Notes: a model not told the origin generated them from the letters alone. Counted from the stretch's first letter, positions 7,448 through 16,654 are shown. The stretch is 64,000 nucleotides of DNA from Verrucomicrobiales bacterium (GCA_029210205.1 JARGOD010000005.1:21181-85180); one strand, 5' to 3'. Made by a program: numbers and translations.

Positions 7448-8784
7448 TGTTTGATACCCGGGATAAACCGCAAATGGTGGAGCGCGCCTTTTTAATAGGT
7501 GCTTACTTTGACCGTTCCGACGAAGCGGAGGCCCAAAACCTTCTCAAGGAATTAGAGGAGCTTGTCTCGACTCTTGGAATCGGCATTGTCGCGACTCGAT
7601 GTGTTTTTGTCAGGGATAGAAACAAGCGTTACCTGACGGGTTCGGGAAAAGCGTTAGAACTCATCGATGAAGCCGGTGACTATGACGCGGACTGCATTAT
7701 TTTCGACAATGAGTTGCTGCCCTCTCAGCAGCGGACCTGGGAAGAAGCGGGAGATTTGACGGTGATCGATCGTGAGGAAGTCATTCTCGACATCTTCAAA
7801 ATGCGAGCGCAAACCAAAGAGGCCAGTCTCCAGGTTGAACTGGCTCGGATGCAGTATTCGCTGCCACGTCTTGCGAGGATGTGGACTCACCTCGACCGTC
7901 AGCGCGGATCAGGTGGCGGAGGAGGCGGTGGTGCCGCCCGCGGGGAGGGTGAGCAGCAGATTGAGGTTGATCGCCGGCTTGCCCGAAAGCGGATCGAAAG
8001 AATCAAAACGGAATTGAATGAAGTGCGCCGCAACCGCGAGACACAGCGAAAGCAGCGGGCTGATGAGGGGATCGGACAGGCCTCGATCGTTGGATACACC
8101 AATGCAGGAAAGAGCTCGCTCCTCAATATCCTCGCCGGCGCGGATGTCCTCGCCGAGGATAAATTGTTTGCGACACTTGATCCCACGACGCGACGCATCG
8201 AGTTGCCGGACGGCCAGCCGCTCTTGATGACTGATACCGTGGGTTTTGTCCGAAATTTGCCCCACCGGCTCGTTGAGGCATTCAAAGCGACTCTGGAAGA
8301 AGCCGTGATTTCAGATTTTCTGATTCACGTTCTCGATGCGAGTGCGCCCGAGATTTTTGAATTTCACGAAACAACTCTATCGGTGCTTCGCGAACTGGGA
8401 GCGGCTGACAAGCCGATGATCACGGTGCTGAACAAAGTCGATCTGATTACCGATGATCTTGACCGCCTTCACGAACTGAAGAGTCATTTTGACGAGAGAA
8501 CAGTTTTCATCTCAGCCGTGACCGGAGCGGGACTCGATACTCTAACGGGTCGGCTTTGCGAAATGATGGTGGACCGGGTCGCGCGCCTCACTTTGAAAAT
8601 TCCGCAGGCGAGGCAGGACCTCGTCGCTTTGTTGCATCGTGAAGCGAAGATTTTGACGACGGAGTATGAAGGCAATGATGTTGTCCTCAGCGCCATCGTC
8701 CCTCACGTCATCCGGCATCGGGTCGAGGAATTCAGTATCGCAGGGGAAAATCTCAATTCTTCCAGTTCGATGAGTCCCTCGTAA
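7447..8784 (+). CDS. hflX: Ribosome-associated GTPase HflX
   Basis: A 445-residue protein with the HflX layout. The N-terminal domain is at 1-180. A basic/Gly-rich linker carries RGEGEQQIEVDRRLARKR, and the G domain has GYTNAGKSSLLN (G1), DTVGFVRNLPHRLVEAFKAT (G3 region) and NKVD (G4). HflX splits stalled ribosomes under stress. The linker contains an unusual run of seven glycines (GSGGGGGGGAARG) just before the conserved RGxGE motif. The start overlaps the preceding stop by one base, so it depends on coupling with the TIM-barrel gene. Confidence 0.95.
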   Translation: MFDTRDKPQMVERAFLIGAYFDRSDEAEAQNLLKELEELVSTLGIGIVATRCVFVRDRNKRYLTGSGKALELIDEAGDYDADCIIFDNELLPSQQRTWEEAGDLTVIDREEVILDIFKMRAQTKEASLQVELARMQYSLPRLARMWTHLDRQRGSGGGGGGGAARGEGEQQIEVDRRLARKRIERIKTELNEVRRNRETQRKQRADEGIGQASIVGYTNAGKSSLLNILAGADVLAEDKLFATLDPTTRRIELPDGQPLLMTDTVGFVRNLPHRLVEAFKATLEEAVISDFLIHVLDASAPEIFEFHETTLSVLRELGAADKPMITVLNKVDLITDDLDRLHELKSHFDERTVFISAVTGAGLDTLTGRLCEMMVDRVARLTLKIPQARQDLVALLHREAKILTTEYEGNDVVLSAIVPHVIRHRVEEFSIAGENLNSSSSMSPS

Positions 8785-8846
8785 CTATGACCTTCGTGTC
8801 GCGGGAAGGGCGCCGGGTGGATGAGACGAAACTTCAATTTCGAGGG

Positions 8847-10517
8847 TTAGGTCCGGGATTCAATACGCCGGGGTTTTTCATCCTGGATCTGCCGCGGTTT
8901 TTCAATCGCTACCGGTTTTCTCGGCATTTTGACCTCATTGGAAGGGGCAGACTCAGGGGCTGCCGCTTTTTCAGGAGTGAAGAGAAGTTGGCTGAGGGCG
9001 ACACCGGAGAGAATCCCGCCCGATGATTCAAGCGCTTGTTTCAATTGCTTGAGCGTTTTTCCTGAATGTCGCTTGTAAGAGGTCACCGCGATGGTGTGGT
9101 CGACCATGCCTGAAACCACTCCAGCCTCAGAGTAGGAGAGGGGCGAAGGGGAAGTGATCAGCAGGTAATCAAACCGCGACTTCATGTCGTAGATCAGGTC
9201 CTGCATTCGCTTGCCGGAGAACAGACCGGAAGGGTCTTCACGCGGTGGGCCGCTTGGCATGAACCAAAGATTGTTTTTCCGGGTTTTCACGACAGTTTCT
9301 TCCAGCCTCATCTCTCCAGTGAGATAATCTGAAAGACCGGGATGATTAGCGGCATCGAATTGTCGGTAAACTTGAGGATTTCTGAGATCACCATCGATGA
9401 GGAGAACGGTATGACCTGCTTCCGCTATGATGACGCTGAGATTGCTGATCACGCTGGGAAGCTCAGAGTCAGGATCGGCCGATAGAAAGCTGATCATCGA
9501 ACAATCACCGGCGGGAAGTTTTTGAATTGAGTTCCGAAGAAAACGGTAAGGTTCAACGATGGAGTCAGCAGCACGGCTCAATTTTGCAAGTGGTGCGGAG
9601 GGGACCGGCGCAAAGCCAACGAGGAGAAGATCGAGGCGATTTTTGAGGTTGGTGGCAACCTGCAGGGGAGCACTTCTAACCGCAAACAAGCCGACCATGA
9701 TGACGCCGAGAGCAATGCCAAGTAGTCCAAGAACGGCAGGCAGATACCAGCGACCCGTTACCAAACTGGCCTCGTCCGCGATTGCCGTGTTCAGAATTGA
9801 AACGATGGGGCGAGCTTCACGATTTTCGACAACAGCAAGTTGATGACGTGCTTCAAGAGAACGAATGAGGTGTGACTGACGAACAAGATCTTCACGAAGC
9901 TTTTCATTTAGCTCTGCGTTGCTATCGGAAGATTCTCTGAGCTGTTGTGAAATTTCGGCGACGGATTCACGCCGACTTTCCAGTTCGAGATTCAAACTTC
10001 GAATTCGATCCTCTGCCTCGAGCTGGGCCTCGAGTTCTTTCTGGTCAACGAATTCATCTGCAATCGCATTCGCGAGCATTGCGGCACCGCCTGGAGTGGC
10101 GTCGCGGGCAATGATCTCGACGGTTCCGTCTCCGGATCGATAGACGACGGTGACAAGGCGCTTCATCTTTTTCAGTGTGTCCGCGCGATTTTCGAGGTTC
10201 CATCGTTTTGAAACCTCGTATTTATCGATCACTTTAAGGAAGAGAACCCCACTCATGAGTTCTGCCCTGGCCTGAGTTCGGACACTCGGAGTCATCGGGC
10301 GAACATCGGTACTGCTGCGAAAGACCGGCATCTCGACCTGCGCTTCGGTAAAGGCGAGGCTGGATCTCACTTGGTAACTGACTGGTTTTTTGACAGTTAG
10401 ATATGAACCGCCAATGAGAAGAATCGAGCCTACGAGAACCACTGAAGTCCACCGTGCACGCAGGGCGAACTTAAAATCAGCAAGGCTATACCCAGCCGCA
10501 TTTTGGTTCATTACCAT
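8847..10517 (-). CDS. Wzz/BY-kinase-like exopolysaccharide protein with a lost kinase active site
   Basis: A 556-residue inner-membrane protein laid out like a bacterial tyrosine kinase/polysaccharide co-polymerase. It has TM1 about 22-40, a periplasmic Wzz domain with coiled coil about 45-250, TM2 about 258-280, and a cytoplasmic CpsD-like domain about 320-500. The cytoplasmic domain aligns without gaps to BY-kinases, but its Walker A is DSELPS (350-355) where GEGKST is expected. Walker A' is nearly kept (LLIDGDLRNP). The Walker B aspartate is replaced (YLLITSPSPL, T455 for D). The tail is Lys/Arg/Pro-rich without a Tyr cluster. It is therefore probably a catalytically dead chain-length or scaffold protein. 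No other polysaccharide genes are adjacent; it is convergent with hflX. Confidence 0.85.
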   Translation of the reverse strand: MVMNQNAAGYSLADFKFALRARWTSVVLVGSILLIGGSYLTVKKPVSYQVRSSLAFTEAQVEMPVFRSSTDVRPMTPSVRTQARAELMSGVLFLKVIDKYEVSKRWNLENRADTLKKMKRLVTVVYRSGDGTVEIIARDATPGGAAMLANAIADEFVDQKELEAQLEAEDRIRSLNLELESRRESVAEISQQLRESSDSNAELNEKLREDLVRQSHLIRSLEARHQLAVVENREARPIVSILNTAIADEASLVTGRWYLPAVLGLLGIALGVIMVGLFAVRSAPLQVATNLKNRLDLLLVGFAPVPSAPLAKLSRAADSIVEPYRFLRNSIQKLPAGDCSMISFLSADPDSELPSVISNLSVIIAEAGHTVLLIDGDLRNPQVYRQFDAANHPGLSDYLTGEMRLEETVVKTRKNNLWFMPSGPPREDPSGLFSGKRMQDLIYDMKSRFDYLLITSPSPLSYSEAGVVSGMVDHTIAVTSYKRHSGKTLKQLKQALESSGGILSGVALSQLLFTPEKAAAPESAPSNEVKMPRKPVAIEKPRQIQDEKPRRIESRT

Positions 10518-10535
10518 AATAATCAGAATATTATG
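10515..10535. promoter_or_regulatory. Inverted repeat over the start of the Wzz-like gene
   Basis: CATAATA (10515-10521) and TATTATG (10529-10535) form a perfect 7-bp inverted repeat with a 7-base spacer. It overlaps the leftward gene's start codon, in a strongly AT-rich stretch that contrasts with its surroundings. It could be an operator or an mRNA hairpin over the start; neither can be decided from sequence. Confidence 0.3.
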
Positions 10536-10608
10536 ATTGTTAAGATATACAAAATAATTCTTCGATACTTTTAGAAGCGATTTTACCTGCGCGCGATCAC
10601 CCTGGAAC

Positions 10609-12570
10609 TCAGGCTTTCTCCAAATCTTTCAGCTCGGACTGAAAACCGCTGCTGAGAATTGGAAACCGACACCACGTTTTCGGGTCGAGATTCTTGTCAT
10701 CGAGGTGAAAACCGGGCGCATAGCGTTCGCGTTTCCATTGGTTCCGACTCCAGAGTCGAAAGAACTTGGCGACCCACTCTTTGAGAATTTCCGGACTGTA
10801 ATCAGTGTGGGATTCACACATGAATTCCCAGACTTCGACCGGGAGCTTTTTGTCGCGAATCGCCAGTTTTTCGATCGCATCGAGAACCGGGTAGGGCATT
10901 AGATCAGATTCGTCCGTTTGTTTGTCTTCAGAAGGTCTGAGTTCTGCAGTCGGGGCCTGAACATTGATCGCGCTCAACTCGGGGATCGGTTGAATGTCGG
11001 GTTGGCAGCCTTCCGATTCCATCCAGTTGAGCCACTGATTCAAAAAGGCTTTGTCGATTCCGGAAATGGGACTGAGCCCTCCGCTCGTGTCGCCGTCCAT
11101 TGTTGCGTAGCCGACGGCTGCCTCGGACCGATTGCTTGTCGAAAGGAGAAGCGCATTTCGAATGTTGGTGAGCATCCAGACTCCAGGAGCGCGGACGCGA
11201 GCCTGAATGTTTTGTAAGGACACATCGTCAGTTTCCCAAGTCAGTTCGCGACCGAGTCCTTTCTCGACGATGGCCCGATAGCCTTCGACGAGCGCATCGA
11301 CATCCCACTCTTGAAAGTCCGCCTCAATCGCGTCGGCAACCGTTTCGGCAGCACTCCGAGTCGTTTCTGAACTGTTGCGAGTGCTTTGATAGACACAGGA
11401 AAGCAATTGAGTCACGAGCGGGCGATCATCAAAACTGATGTGCCCGAGCTTCTTTCGGAAACCCTCTTCGCCGAGGTCGTCAATTGCGAGGTCGGCCATG
11501 AGTTTCACGAGGACTGCCGTCGCTGCCGAGTCGGCACCGCCGCTGAGGGAAACAACGAATCCACCGGAATAACTTTTTCGCAGGTAGTCAAACAGTCCCA
11601 GCGCCATGGTACGGGTGAACTCTTCTTCCTTCGAATCAGCGGCGAGATCAGCATGGCTGAATTCGGTTGTGTAGGGTCCCTTCCATGTTGGAGAAAAATC
11701 GACCTTCACAGTGAGGTCATCATTCTCGCCCAGAATGGGGCGGTGACTCACCTGACGGGCCTGATGAAGCCTCGTGAGATTCAGATCGATCGTCGCTGCT
11801 GTCAGGATGTGATCGTGAAAAGAAAACCGCCGTCCTTCCGCGACATATTCGCCCCCGCAGGCGATAACGGTTCCGCCATCGTAAATGACTCTCCCTGCTT
11901 CGTTGCCCAGCAAATTGGCGTAGACGTAGCCGCAGGCGAAGGCACGCGAGCCTTCGAGAACGAAACGCTCGCGAACCATTTGTTTTCCAAAAGCAAAGTG
12001 GCTCGCGCTGGGGTTGAAAATCAGGTCGACCCCGCGTCGGGCAAGGCGGGTGCCGGGACGATTCGCGACCCAGGCATCCTCGCAAATCTCGAAGCCGAGA
12101 CGTACGCTCCCGATCTCGAAAACAAGATCGCCGATCGGGATCTTCTTTCCATCCACCTCGAGCAACTCGACCTCACCCTCGGCCCACGGTTTGAACCATC
12201 TCGTTTCGTAGTGAAGCCCATCGCCCGCTAGATTTTGTTTGGCAACAAAACCAGTGATTTCGCCGTCTGCGATCAGTGCAACAGCGTTGAAAACACAACT
12301 TTCAAACCAGATCGGAAGTCCTGCCGCCACGACGATACCCTTGCATTTTGGTGCCAGTTCGATCAGTGATCGCATCGCCTGATCACCCACTTCGGGTGAG
12401 AGAAACATGTCTTCGCATCCATAGCCAGTGATGGCGAGCTCGGGGAGACAAAGGAAGCCAACCCCTTTTTCCCGCGCTTCATCAATGGCTTCGGAGGCAC
12501 GCCGAAGATTACCCTCCCAATCAAGAGGGGTCTGGTTCAAACAAGCGGCGCCGGTGACAATGCGGTTCAT
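10609..12570 (-). CDS. nadE: Glutamine-dependent NAD+ synthase
   Basis: About 653 residues in two domains. The N-terminal nitrilase-type amidase (1-280) has its Glu (LCLPELAITGYG), Lys (AKQNLAGDG) and Cys (GFEICEDAW) triad. The C-terminal synthetase has the ATP pyrophosphatase loop VSLSGGADSAAT and later STSNRSEAAVGY. It makes NAD from nicotinic acid adenine dinucleotide using ammonia from glutamine. ATG 12570 (MNRIVTGAACLNQ) is chosen because the ORF-track extension to 12666 reaches almost to the divergent pyrD start and lacks family sequence. Full length. Confidence 0.95.
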   Translation of the reverse strand: MNRIVTGAACLNQTPLDWEGNLRRASEAIDEAREKGVGFLCLPELAITGYGCEDMFLSPEVGDQAMRSLIELAPKCKGIVVAAGLPIWFESCVFNAVALIADGEITGFVAKQNLAGDGLHYETRWFKPWAEGEVELLEVDGKKIPIGDLVFEIGSVRLGFEICEDAWVANRPGTRLARRGVDLIFNPSASHFAFGKQMVRERFVLEGSRAFACGYVYANLLGNEAGRVIYDGGTVIACGGEYVAEGRRFSFHDHILTAATIDLNLTRLHQARQVSHRPILGENDDLTVKVDFSPTWKGPYTTEFSHADLAADSKEEEFTRTMALGLFDYLRKSYSGGFVVSLSGGADSAATAVLVKLMADLAIDDLGEEGFRKKLGHISFDDRPLVTQLLSCVYQSTRNSSETTRSAAETVADAIEADFQEWDVDALVEGYRAIVEKGLGRELTWETDDVSLQNIQARVRAPGVWMLTNIRNALLLSTSNRSEAAVGYATMDGDTSGGLSPISGIDKAFLNQWLNWMESEGCQPDIQPIPELSAINVQAPTAELRPSEDKQTDESDLMPYPVLDAIEKLAIRDKKLPVEVWEFMCESHTDYSPEILKEWVAKFFRLWSRNQWKRERYAPGFHLDDKNLDPKTWCRFPILSSGFQSELKDLEKA

Positions 12571-12672
12571 AGGATTGCGAATCATACTGTCCGGTAAGTT
12601 ACGCTCCGGGGCAATACTGAGTTTTTCCTTCCCCGACTTGCTGCGAAGCGGGGCGCGGTTTATCAATTCCCT

Positions 12673-13719
12673 ATGCCCGATCTTTACCCGATTGCCCGCA
12701 AGATTCTCTTCTCACTCGACGCTGAAGCCGCCCACCAAGCGACGATTGCCATGATGAAAACAGCCGACGCCTTCGGAGTTCTCGGTCAGTTAACAGGGTT
12801 GAATGACCGACCTGACCCTGTTGAGTCACGGGAGATCGAGGTCATGGGTTTAACCTTCCCCAATCGTGTTGGACTCGCCGCGGGGATGGATAAGAAGGGT
12901 GAGGCGATCAGCGCCTTTGGTAATCTAGGATTTGGTCATGTTGAAGTCGGCACTGTGACGCCTCTCTGGCAGGCCGGAAATGAGAAGCCCCGTCTCTTTC
13001 GACTCAAGGAACATGACGCGATCATCAATCGAATGGGATTTAACAACCCCGGAGTTCCCGGAATGATGGAGAACATCGAGCAGTCAAAAAAGGGTTTCGA
13101 TGGAGTTCTGGGAATTAATATCGGAAAGAATAAGGACACGCCGAACGAAGATTTCATCGATGACTACCTCAAGTGTCTTGAAGGAGTCTACGAAGCGGCC
13201 GACTACATCACTGCTAACCTATCCTCGCCGAACACTAAAGGTCTCCGCGATTTGCAAAGTGAAAGCACCTGCCGCGAATTGATCCTCAAGCTCCAGGAGA
13301 AGCGTGAAGAGTTGAAGGCAACATACGGAGGGAAATATGTTCCCCTCGTCATCAAGATCGCTCCCGACCTCGCTGAGGATGCGGTGAAAGCGCTCGCAGG
13401 AGTCTTTTCAGAAACGAAGATCGATGGAGTCATCACGACGAACACGACTATCGAACGCGAGGCCGTCGCCGGGCACGAGCATGCCGACGAAGCGGGCGGC
13501 TTGAGCGGAGGCCCGCTCACTGAAAAAGCGACCGAAATTCTTGCCCTGCTCCGATCCGAAATGGACGAATCCATCCCCATCATCGGATCCGGTGGCGTCA
13601 TGTCCGTCGCCGATGCACAGGCGAAGATCGATGCAGGGGCGAGCCTCGTGCAGGTGTATACCGGGCTGGTCTACCGCGGGGCTGAACTGGTGCGCGAAAT
13701 TGCCGATGAGGTGGGGTGA
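12673..13719 (+). CDS. pyrD: Dihydroorotate dehydrogenase (quinone), class 2
   Basis: A 348-residue protein with the N-terminal amphipathic extension (LYPIARKILFSLDAEAAHQ) that docks class 2 enzymes on the membrane. It has GLAAGMDKKGEAISAFGNLG (FMN site), NLSSPNTKGLRDLQ and the phosphate-binding GSGGVMS. It oxidises dihydroorotate to orotate with quinone as acceptor in pyrimidine synthesis. It is divergent from nadE with about 100 bases between starts. An inverted repeat (12792-12822) lies inside codons around residue 45, in the variable stretch between the N-terminal helices and the barrel. Confidence 0.96.
   Translation: MPDLYPIARKILFSLDAEAAHQATIAMMKTADAFGVLGQLTGLNDRPDPVESREIEVMGLTFPNRVGLAAGMDKKGEAISAFGNLGFGHVEVGTVTPLWQAGNEKPRLFRLKEHDAIINRMGFNNPGVPGMMENIEQSKKGFDGVLGINIGKNKDTPNEDFIDDYLKCLEGVYEAADYITANLSSPNTKGLRDLQSESTCRELILKLQEKREELKATYGGKYVPLVIKIAPDLAEDAVKALAGVFSETKIDGVITTNTTIEREAVAGHEHADEAGGLSGGPLTEKATEILALLRSEMDESIPIIGSGGVMSVADAQAKIDAGASLVQVYTGLVYRGAELVREIADEVG
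12792..12822. repeat. Inverted repeat AACAGGGT-N15-ACCCTGTT inside pyrD
   Basis: AACAGGGT at 12792-12799 and its exact complement ACCCTGTT at 12815-12822 are separated by 15 bases. The same arms with the same 15-base spacing occur at 52247-52277. The shared part extends through GACCTRACCCTGTT. It lies within the pyrD coding sequence. Confidence 0.55.
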
Positions 13720-13749
13720 TTTCGCAAGGATTCGATCCCTGCCACGCCC

Positions 13750-14595
13750 CTACGCAGCTCCCTCGCTGGGCATCATGTAAGTGAGTAGCTGACCAAGGCG
13801 CTCACGCATTTGTGAACGCGGGGTAATCAAATCGATGAGGCCATGCTCGAGGAGGAACTCGGCGGTTTGGAAACCGGAGGGAAGATCCTGATGGGTCGTC
13901 TCTTTGATGACGCGGGGACCGGCAAAACCGATCATGCAGTTTGGCTCTGCCATATTGATGTCGCCAAGGGTCGCGAAACTCGCGGTGACCCCACCGGTGG
14001 TCGGGTGGGTGAGAACAGAAATATAAGGAAGGCCGGCGGCGTGGTGACGGGCGAGAGCACCGCTTGTTTTGGCCATTTGCATGAGGCTGAGAATGCCTTC
14101 ATGCATTCGGGCACCGCCAGAGGCACTGATGATGATCGCGCCGCGCTTTTCTTCGGTCGCAGTTTCGATGGCGCGGGTGAGCTTTTCCCCAACCGCAGAG
14201 CTGAGACTGCCGCCGAGAAAGCGAAAATCGATCACGCTGAGAGTGACAGGATTACCGAGGAGCGTTCCGCGCCCGGTAAGAACGCCTTCTTTCAATCCCG
14301 TCTTCTTCTGGTTGGCCTTAATTTTATCGCCGTAGCCTTTGAATCCAAGGGCATCGATGGGCTCGAGAGTGGCGTCGAGTTCATCGAAGGAATCAGGATC
14401 CAACAACATTTGGACCCGCTCCTGAGAGGTGAGGGTGAAATGATGATCGCACTTGGTGCAAACGCGGTGGCGCTGCTTAAGGGTGATTTCATCAATGATC
14501 GCACCACAAGAGGGACATTTATTCCACAAGCCTTCCGGCATGTCGGATTTCTTTTTCCCAAGTGTTTTGATCGAGCGCTTTTTAAAGATGCCCAT
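13750..14595 (-). CDS. accD: Acetyl-CoA carboxylase carboxyltransferase subunit beta
   Basis: A 281-residue protein. The N-terminal zinc ribbon is intact (KCPSCGA...VCTKCDHHF). The crotonase-like carboxyltransferase core has GKLTRAIETAT-type helices (EKLTRAIETATEEKRGAIII), SGGARMHEGILSLMQMAKT and PTTGGVTASFATLGD. With the alpha subunit it transfers carboxyl from carboxybiotin to acetyl-CoA, making malonyl-CoA for fatty acid synthesis. accA is not in the window. Convergent with pyrD. Confidence 0.96.
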   Translation of the reverse strand: MGIFKKRSIKTLGKKKSDMPEGLWNKCPSCGAIIDEITLKQRHRVCTKCDHHFTLTSQERVQMLLDPDSFDELDATLEPIDALGFKGYGDKIKANQKKTGLKEGVLTGRGTLLGNPVTLSVIDFRFLGGSLSSAVGEKLTRAIETATEEKRGAIIISASGGARMHEGILSLMQMAKTSGALARHHAAGLPYISVLTHPTTGGVTASFATLGDINMAEPNCMIGFAGPRVIKETTHQDLPSGFQTAEFLLEHGLIDLITPRSQMRERLGQLLTYMMPSEGAA

Positions 14596-14717
14596 GGTTG
14601 GAAGCCGGGGTTCGGGGTGTGTTTGTGTATCTAAAACCGGAGGAATCCAGCGGTCTGCGTGTGCTCAAGCGTAGCGAATATTGGCTTATTAACAACCAAT
14701 TTTCCATGATCCTCAGC

Positions 14718-15494
14718 TCAGCCTCGAAGGACTGAGAGCCCGACGATGCGTGACCATTCGCTTGAAACGGCGTCTCCGGCGCTCCTGAGGATTTCAGCAC
14801 ATTCAGAGACGGTTGTTCCGGTGGTCATGACGTCGTCGATGATGAGAATCCCGTGCTCGTTGACGAGTTCTTTGCTCAGCTTCTTTCGGAGTTGGAATGC
14901 TCCCTTGAGATTTTTGAGGCGTTCCCGTCGATCCAGCTGCGCCTGCCGGACGGTATGGCGGGATCGCTTCAAAACCGGGGCCAGCTTAAGATCGATCTCA
15001 GGTGGGGCATGCCGGATAAATTCGCGGGCGATTTCCTGAGATTGATTGAATCCCCGGCCCCTCTGCCGCTTTGGGTGCAGTGGAACGGGCACGACGAGCC
15101 ACGAGTCGATTTCGTGAAGTCGGGTGTCGCCCCAGATACTCTGCATGAGCTTGCCCATGAGGCGCGAAAGGTGGAGCTGTTTGCCGTATTTGTAGGCATG
15201 CATCATCGCCCGCGCTTCGCCGCTACTGCGATAGGCGCTCACCGCAAAATCGAAGGCCAGTTCCCGGTCTCCGCAGTTGCCGCAGCGGAGGCTCATCCCT
15301 ACCGGAGCATCGTAGCTTTGGCCGCAGACAGGGCAGTAGCCTTGAGGGATTGGAACCAGTTTTTCTTCACAATCGTGGCAGAGGAAGGGCACTTCGATCT
15401 GACGCTGCGAGCTGAGCGGGACATCACATCCGGCACACTGAGGCGGATAGATCCAGCCCGTGGCAGCCTGACGCCACTGCTCGAGCCAACTCAT
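14718..15494 (-). CDS. ComF-family phosphoribosyltransferase-like protein
   Basis: A 258-residue protein. An N-terminal double zinc-ribbon (CAGCDVPL, CHDCEE, CPVCGQ, CGNCGD) precedes a phosphoribosyltransferase fold with the PRPP loop ILIIDDVMTTGTTVSECA near the C-terminus and the family block VPVPLHPKRQRGRGFNQSQE. ComF/GntX proteins take part in DNA uptake in competent bacteria, though the precise reaction is unknown. Its start overlaps the stop of the upstream CPBP gene by four bases (ATGA), so the two are translationally coupled. Confidence 0.92.
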   Translation of the reverse strand: MSWLEQWRQAATGWIYPPQCAGCDVPLSSQRQIEVPFLCHDCEEKLVPIPQGYCPVCGQSYDAPVGMSLRCGNCGDRELAFDFAVSAYRSSGEARAMMHAYKYGKQLHLSRLMGKLMQSIWGDTRLHEIDSWLVVPVPLHPKRQRGRGFNQSQEIAREFIRHAPPEIDLKLAPVLKRSRHTVRQAQLDRRERLKNLKGAFQLRKKLSKELVNEHGILIIDDVMTTGTTVSECAEILRSAGDAVSSEWSRIVGLSVLRG

Positions 15495-16483
15495 TTTTCG
15501 GTTTCGGCAAAGGGATCGCGGGGAGACTTGCGGAGGAAAAGCCAGACGCCGGCACCGGTGAGAAGAACGATGATTGTGGAAACCAGCCCAACCCGCAACG
15601 TGTCACCCAGCCAGGGCATCATTTCGGCGCGCTCAAAGGCTCGCGAGGTCATCGGACTCAGGGTTTTGACGCCGAAGACCCATCCGGCGTGTAGTCCGAT
15701 TCCGAGCCAGAGAGAACCGGTTTTCATACGGGTGTATCCGAGAACAAGCCCGATCGCGAAGAGCACTGCGAATTCGGAGAGCAGGAAATAGGGATCTGCA
15801 AATTGGGAGAAGAAGTATTGAAAAATCCGTCCGACCATCCAGAAGCCCGTTCCCCAGGTTACGGGACCGATTTCGAGAGTCGGCGGTGCGTTGAAAAAGT
15901 GGATCACGGCGAAGAAAATCGCGATCGTGAAAAAAAGCGGAACAGGTTTCAGGACCTTCGCAAGCACCGCCTGAAGAGCGCCGCGAAAGACAAATTCTTC
16001 GAGGAATCCTACGGCAAAGCCGGTTCCCAGTGCCTGGAGGAGAATCTTGGAAAGAGTCTTCCCGGCGTCGCGAGACTCATACCATCCCTGATTCAAATAG
16101 AAGGCACCCAAAAGGAGGAGTGTTCCTCCGGCGACAACGAAGCCAAGGAGACAGTGACGCCACCAGGCAGGATTCGGTTCCAGTTGGAGAAATGCTTTGA
16201 TGCCGACCTTTTCGTCCCGACCGGCATTCATCCATTTGAGAGTTGGCCAGAGAAGTAGGAGCGCACCGAGGAGGACGGCGCGGTTGAAGTAACGGGAAAA
16301 TTTCGCCCGGTCCAATGATCCATTTAATCCCTCAAGAAATCCGCCTTCGAGCCATTTCTCGGCGACAACATATTTGCCGGCGAAATACAGAGGTGGCGCC
16401 AGAAGAGCGGATAGAATCACGATTCCTGACAAAAAGACCAGGATTTTGAACGCGCCTGACCGCCAGAAGGTCTGTCTTTCCAT
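15491..16483 (-). CDS. CPBP-family intramembrane glutamic protease
   Basis: About 330 residues with multiple membrane segments. The CAAX-protease/bacteriocin-processing (CPBP) motifs are present: EEFVFRGALQ (motif 1 EExxxR), FAVIHFF (motif 2 His) and GLHAGWVFG (motif 3 His). The ORF track starts at 16546, but ATG 16483 (MERQTFWRSGAFKIL) directly precedes the first membrane helix. Family members act as intramembrane endopeptidases; the substrate here is unknown. It overlaps comF by four bases. Confidence 0.88.
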   Translation of the reverse strand: MERQTFWRSGAFKILVFLSGIVILSALLAPPLYFAGKYVVAEKWLEGGFLEGLNGSLDRAKFSRYFNRAVLLGALLLLWPTLKWMNAGRDEKVGIKAFLQLEPNPAWWRHCLLGFVVAGGTLLLLGAFYLNQGWYESRDAGKTLSKILLQALGTGFAVGFLEEFVFRGALQAVLAKVLKPVPLFFTIAIFFAVIHFFNAPPTLEIGPVTWGTGFWMVGRIFQYFFSQFADPYFLLSEFAVLFAIGLVLGYTRMKTGSLWLGIGLHAGWVFGVKTLSPMTSRAFERAEMMPWLGDTLRVGLVSTIIVLLTGAGVWLFLRKSPRDPFAETEK

Positions 16484-16600
16484 GTCAGCCCGATAAGCTA
16501 AAAGCGAGATTATTGCAACGTTCCAGACATCCTCAGAGGACCTCACTGCGTCTCACAAAAGGCTTTTCCACGTTATCTTAACAGTGTAGGGTTCCTCCCC

Positions 16601-16620
16601 GAATCCCTTTGCCGGGATTC
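16601..16620 (+). other. Hairpin in the 5' region of prc
   Basis: GAATCCC-tttgcc-GGGATTC is a perfect 7-bp stem with a 6-base loop, 35 bases before the prc start. It has no T-run and so is not an obvious terminator. It may be a 5' mRNA structure or the end of an upstream transcript. Confidence 0.3.
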
Positions 16621-16654
16621 CGAACACTGATAACACAGATTCAGACTCTTTCTT

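Noticed and set aside
8787-9026. 79-codon frame starting two bases after hflX
   Set aside because: Only the first 60 bases are intergenic; the rest is antisense to the Wzz-like gene, and no domain is seen.
11386-12231. 281-codon open frame on the + strand inside nadE
   Set aside because: Antisense shadow of nadE; nadE has all catalytic motifs on the other strand and this frame has no recognisable domain.
13843-14634. 263-codon + strand frame over accD
   Set aside because: Antisense shadow of accD; no domain motifs.
14853-15791. 312-codon + strand frame over comF and the CPBP gene
   Set aside because: It crosses two well-supported leftward genes and their overlapping junction; composition is that of a mirrored frame.
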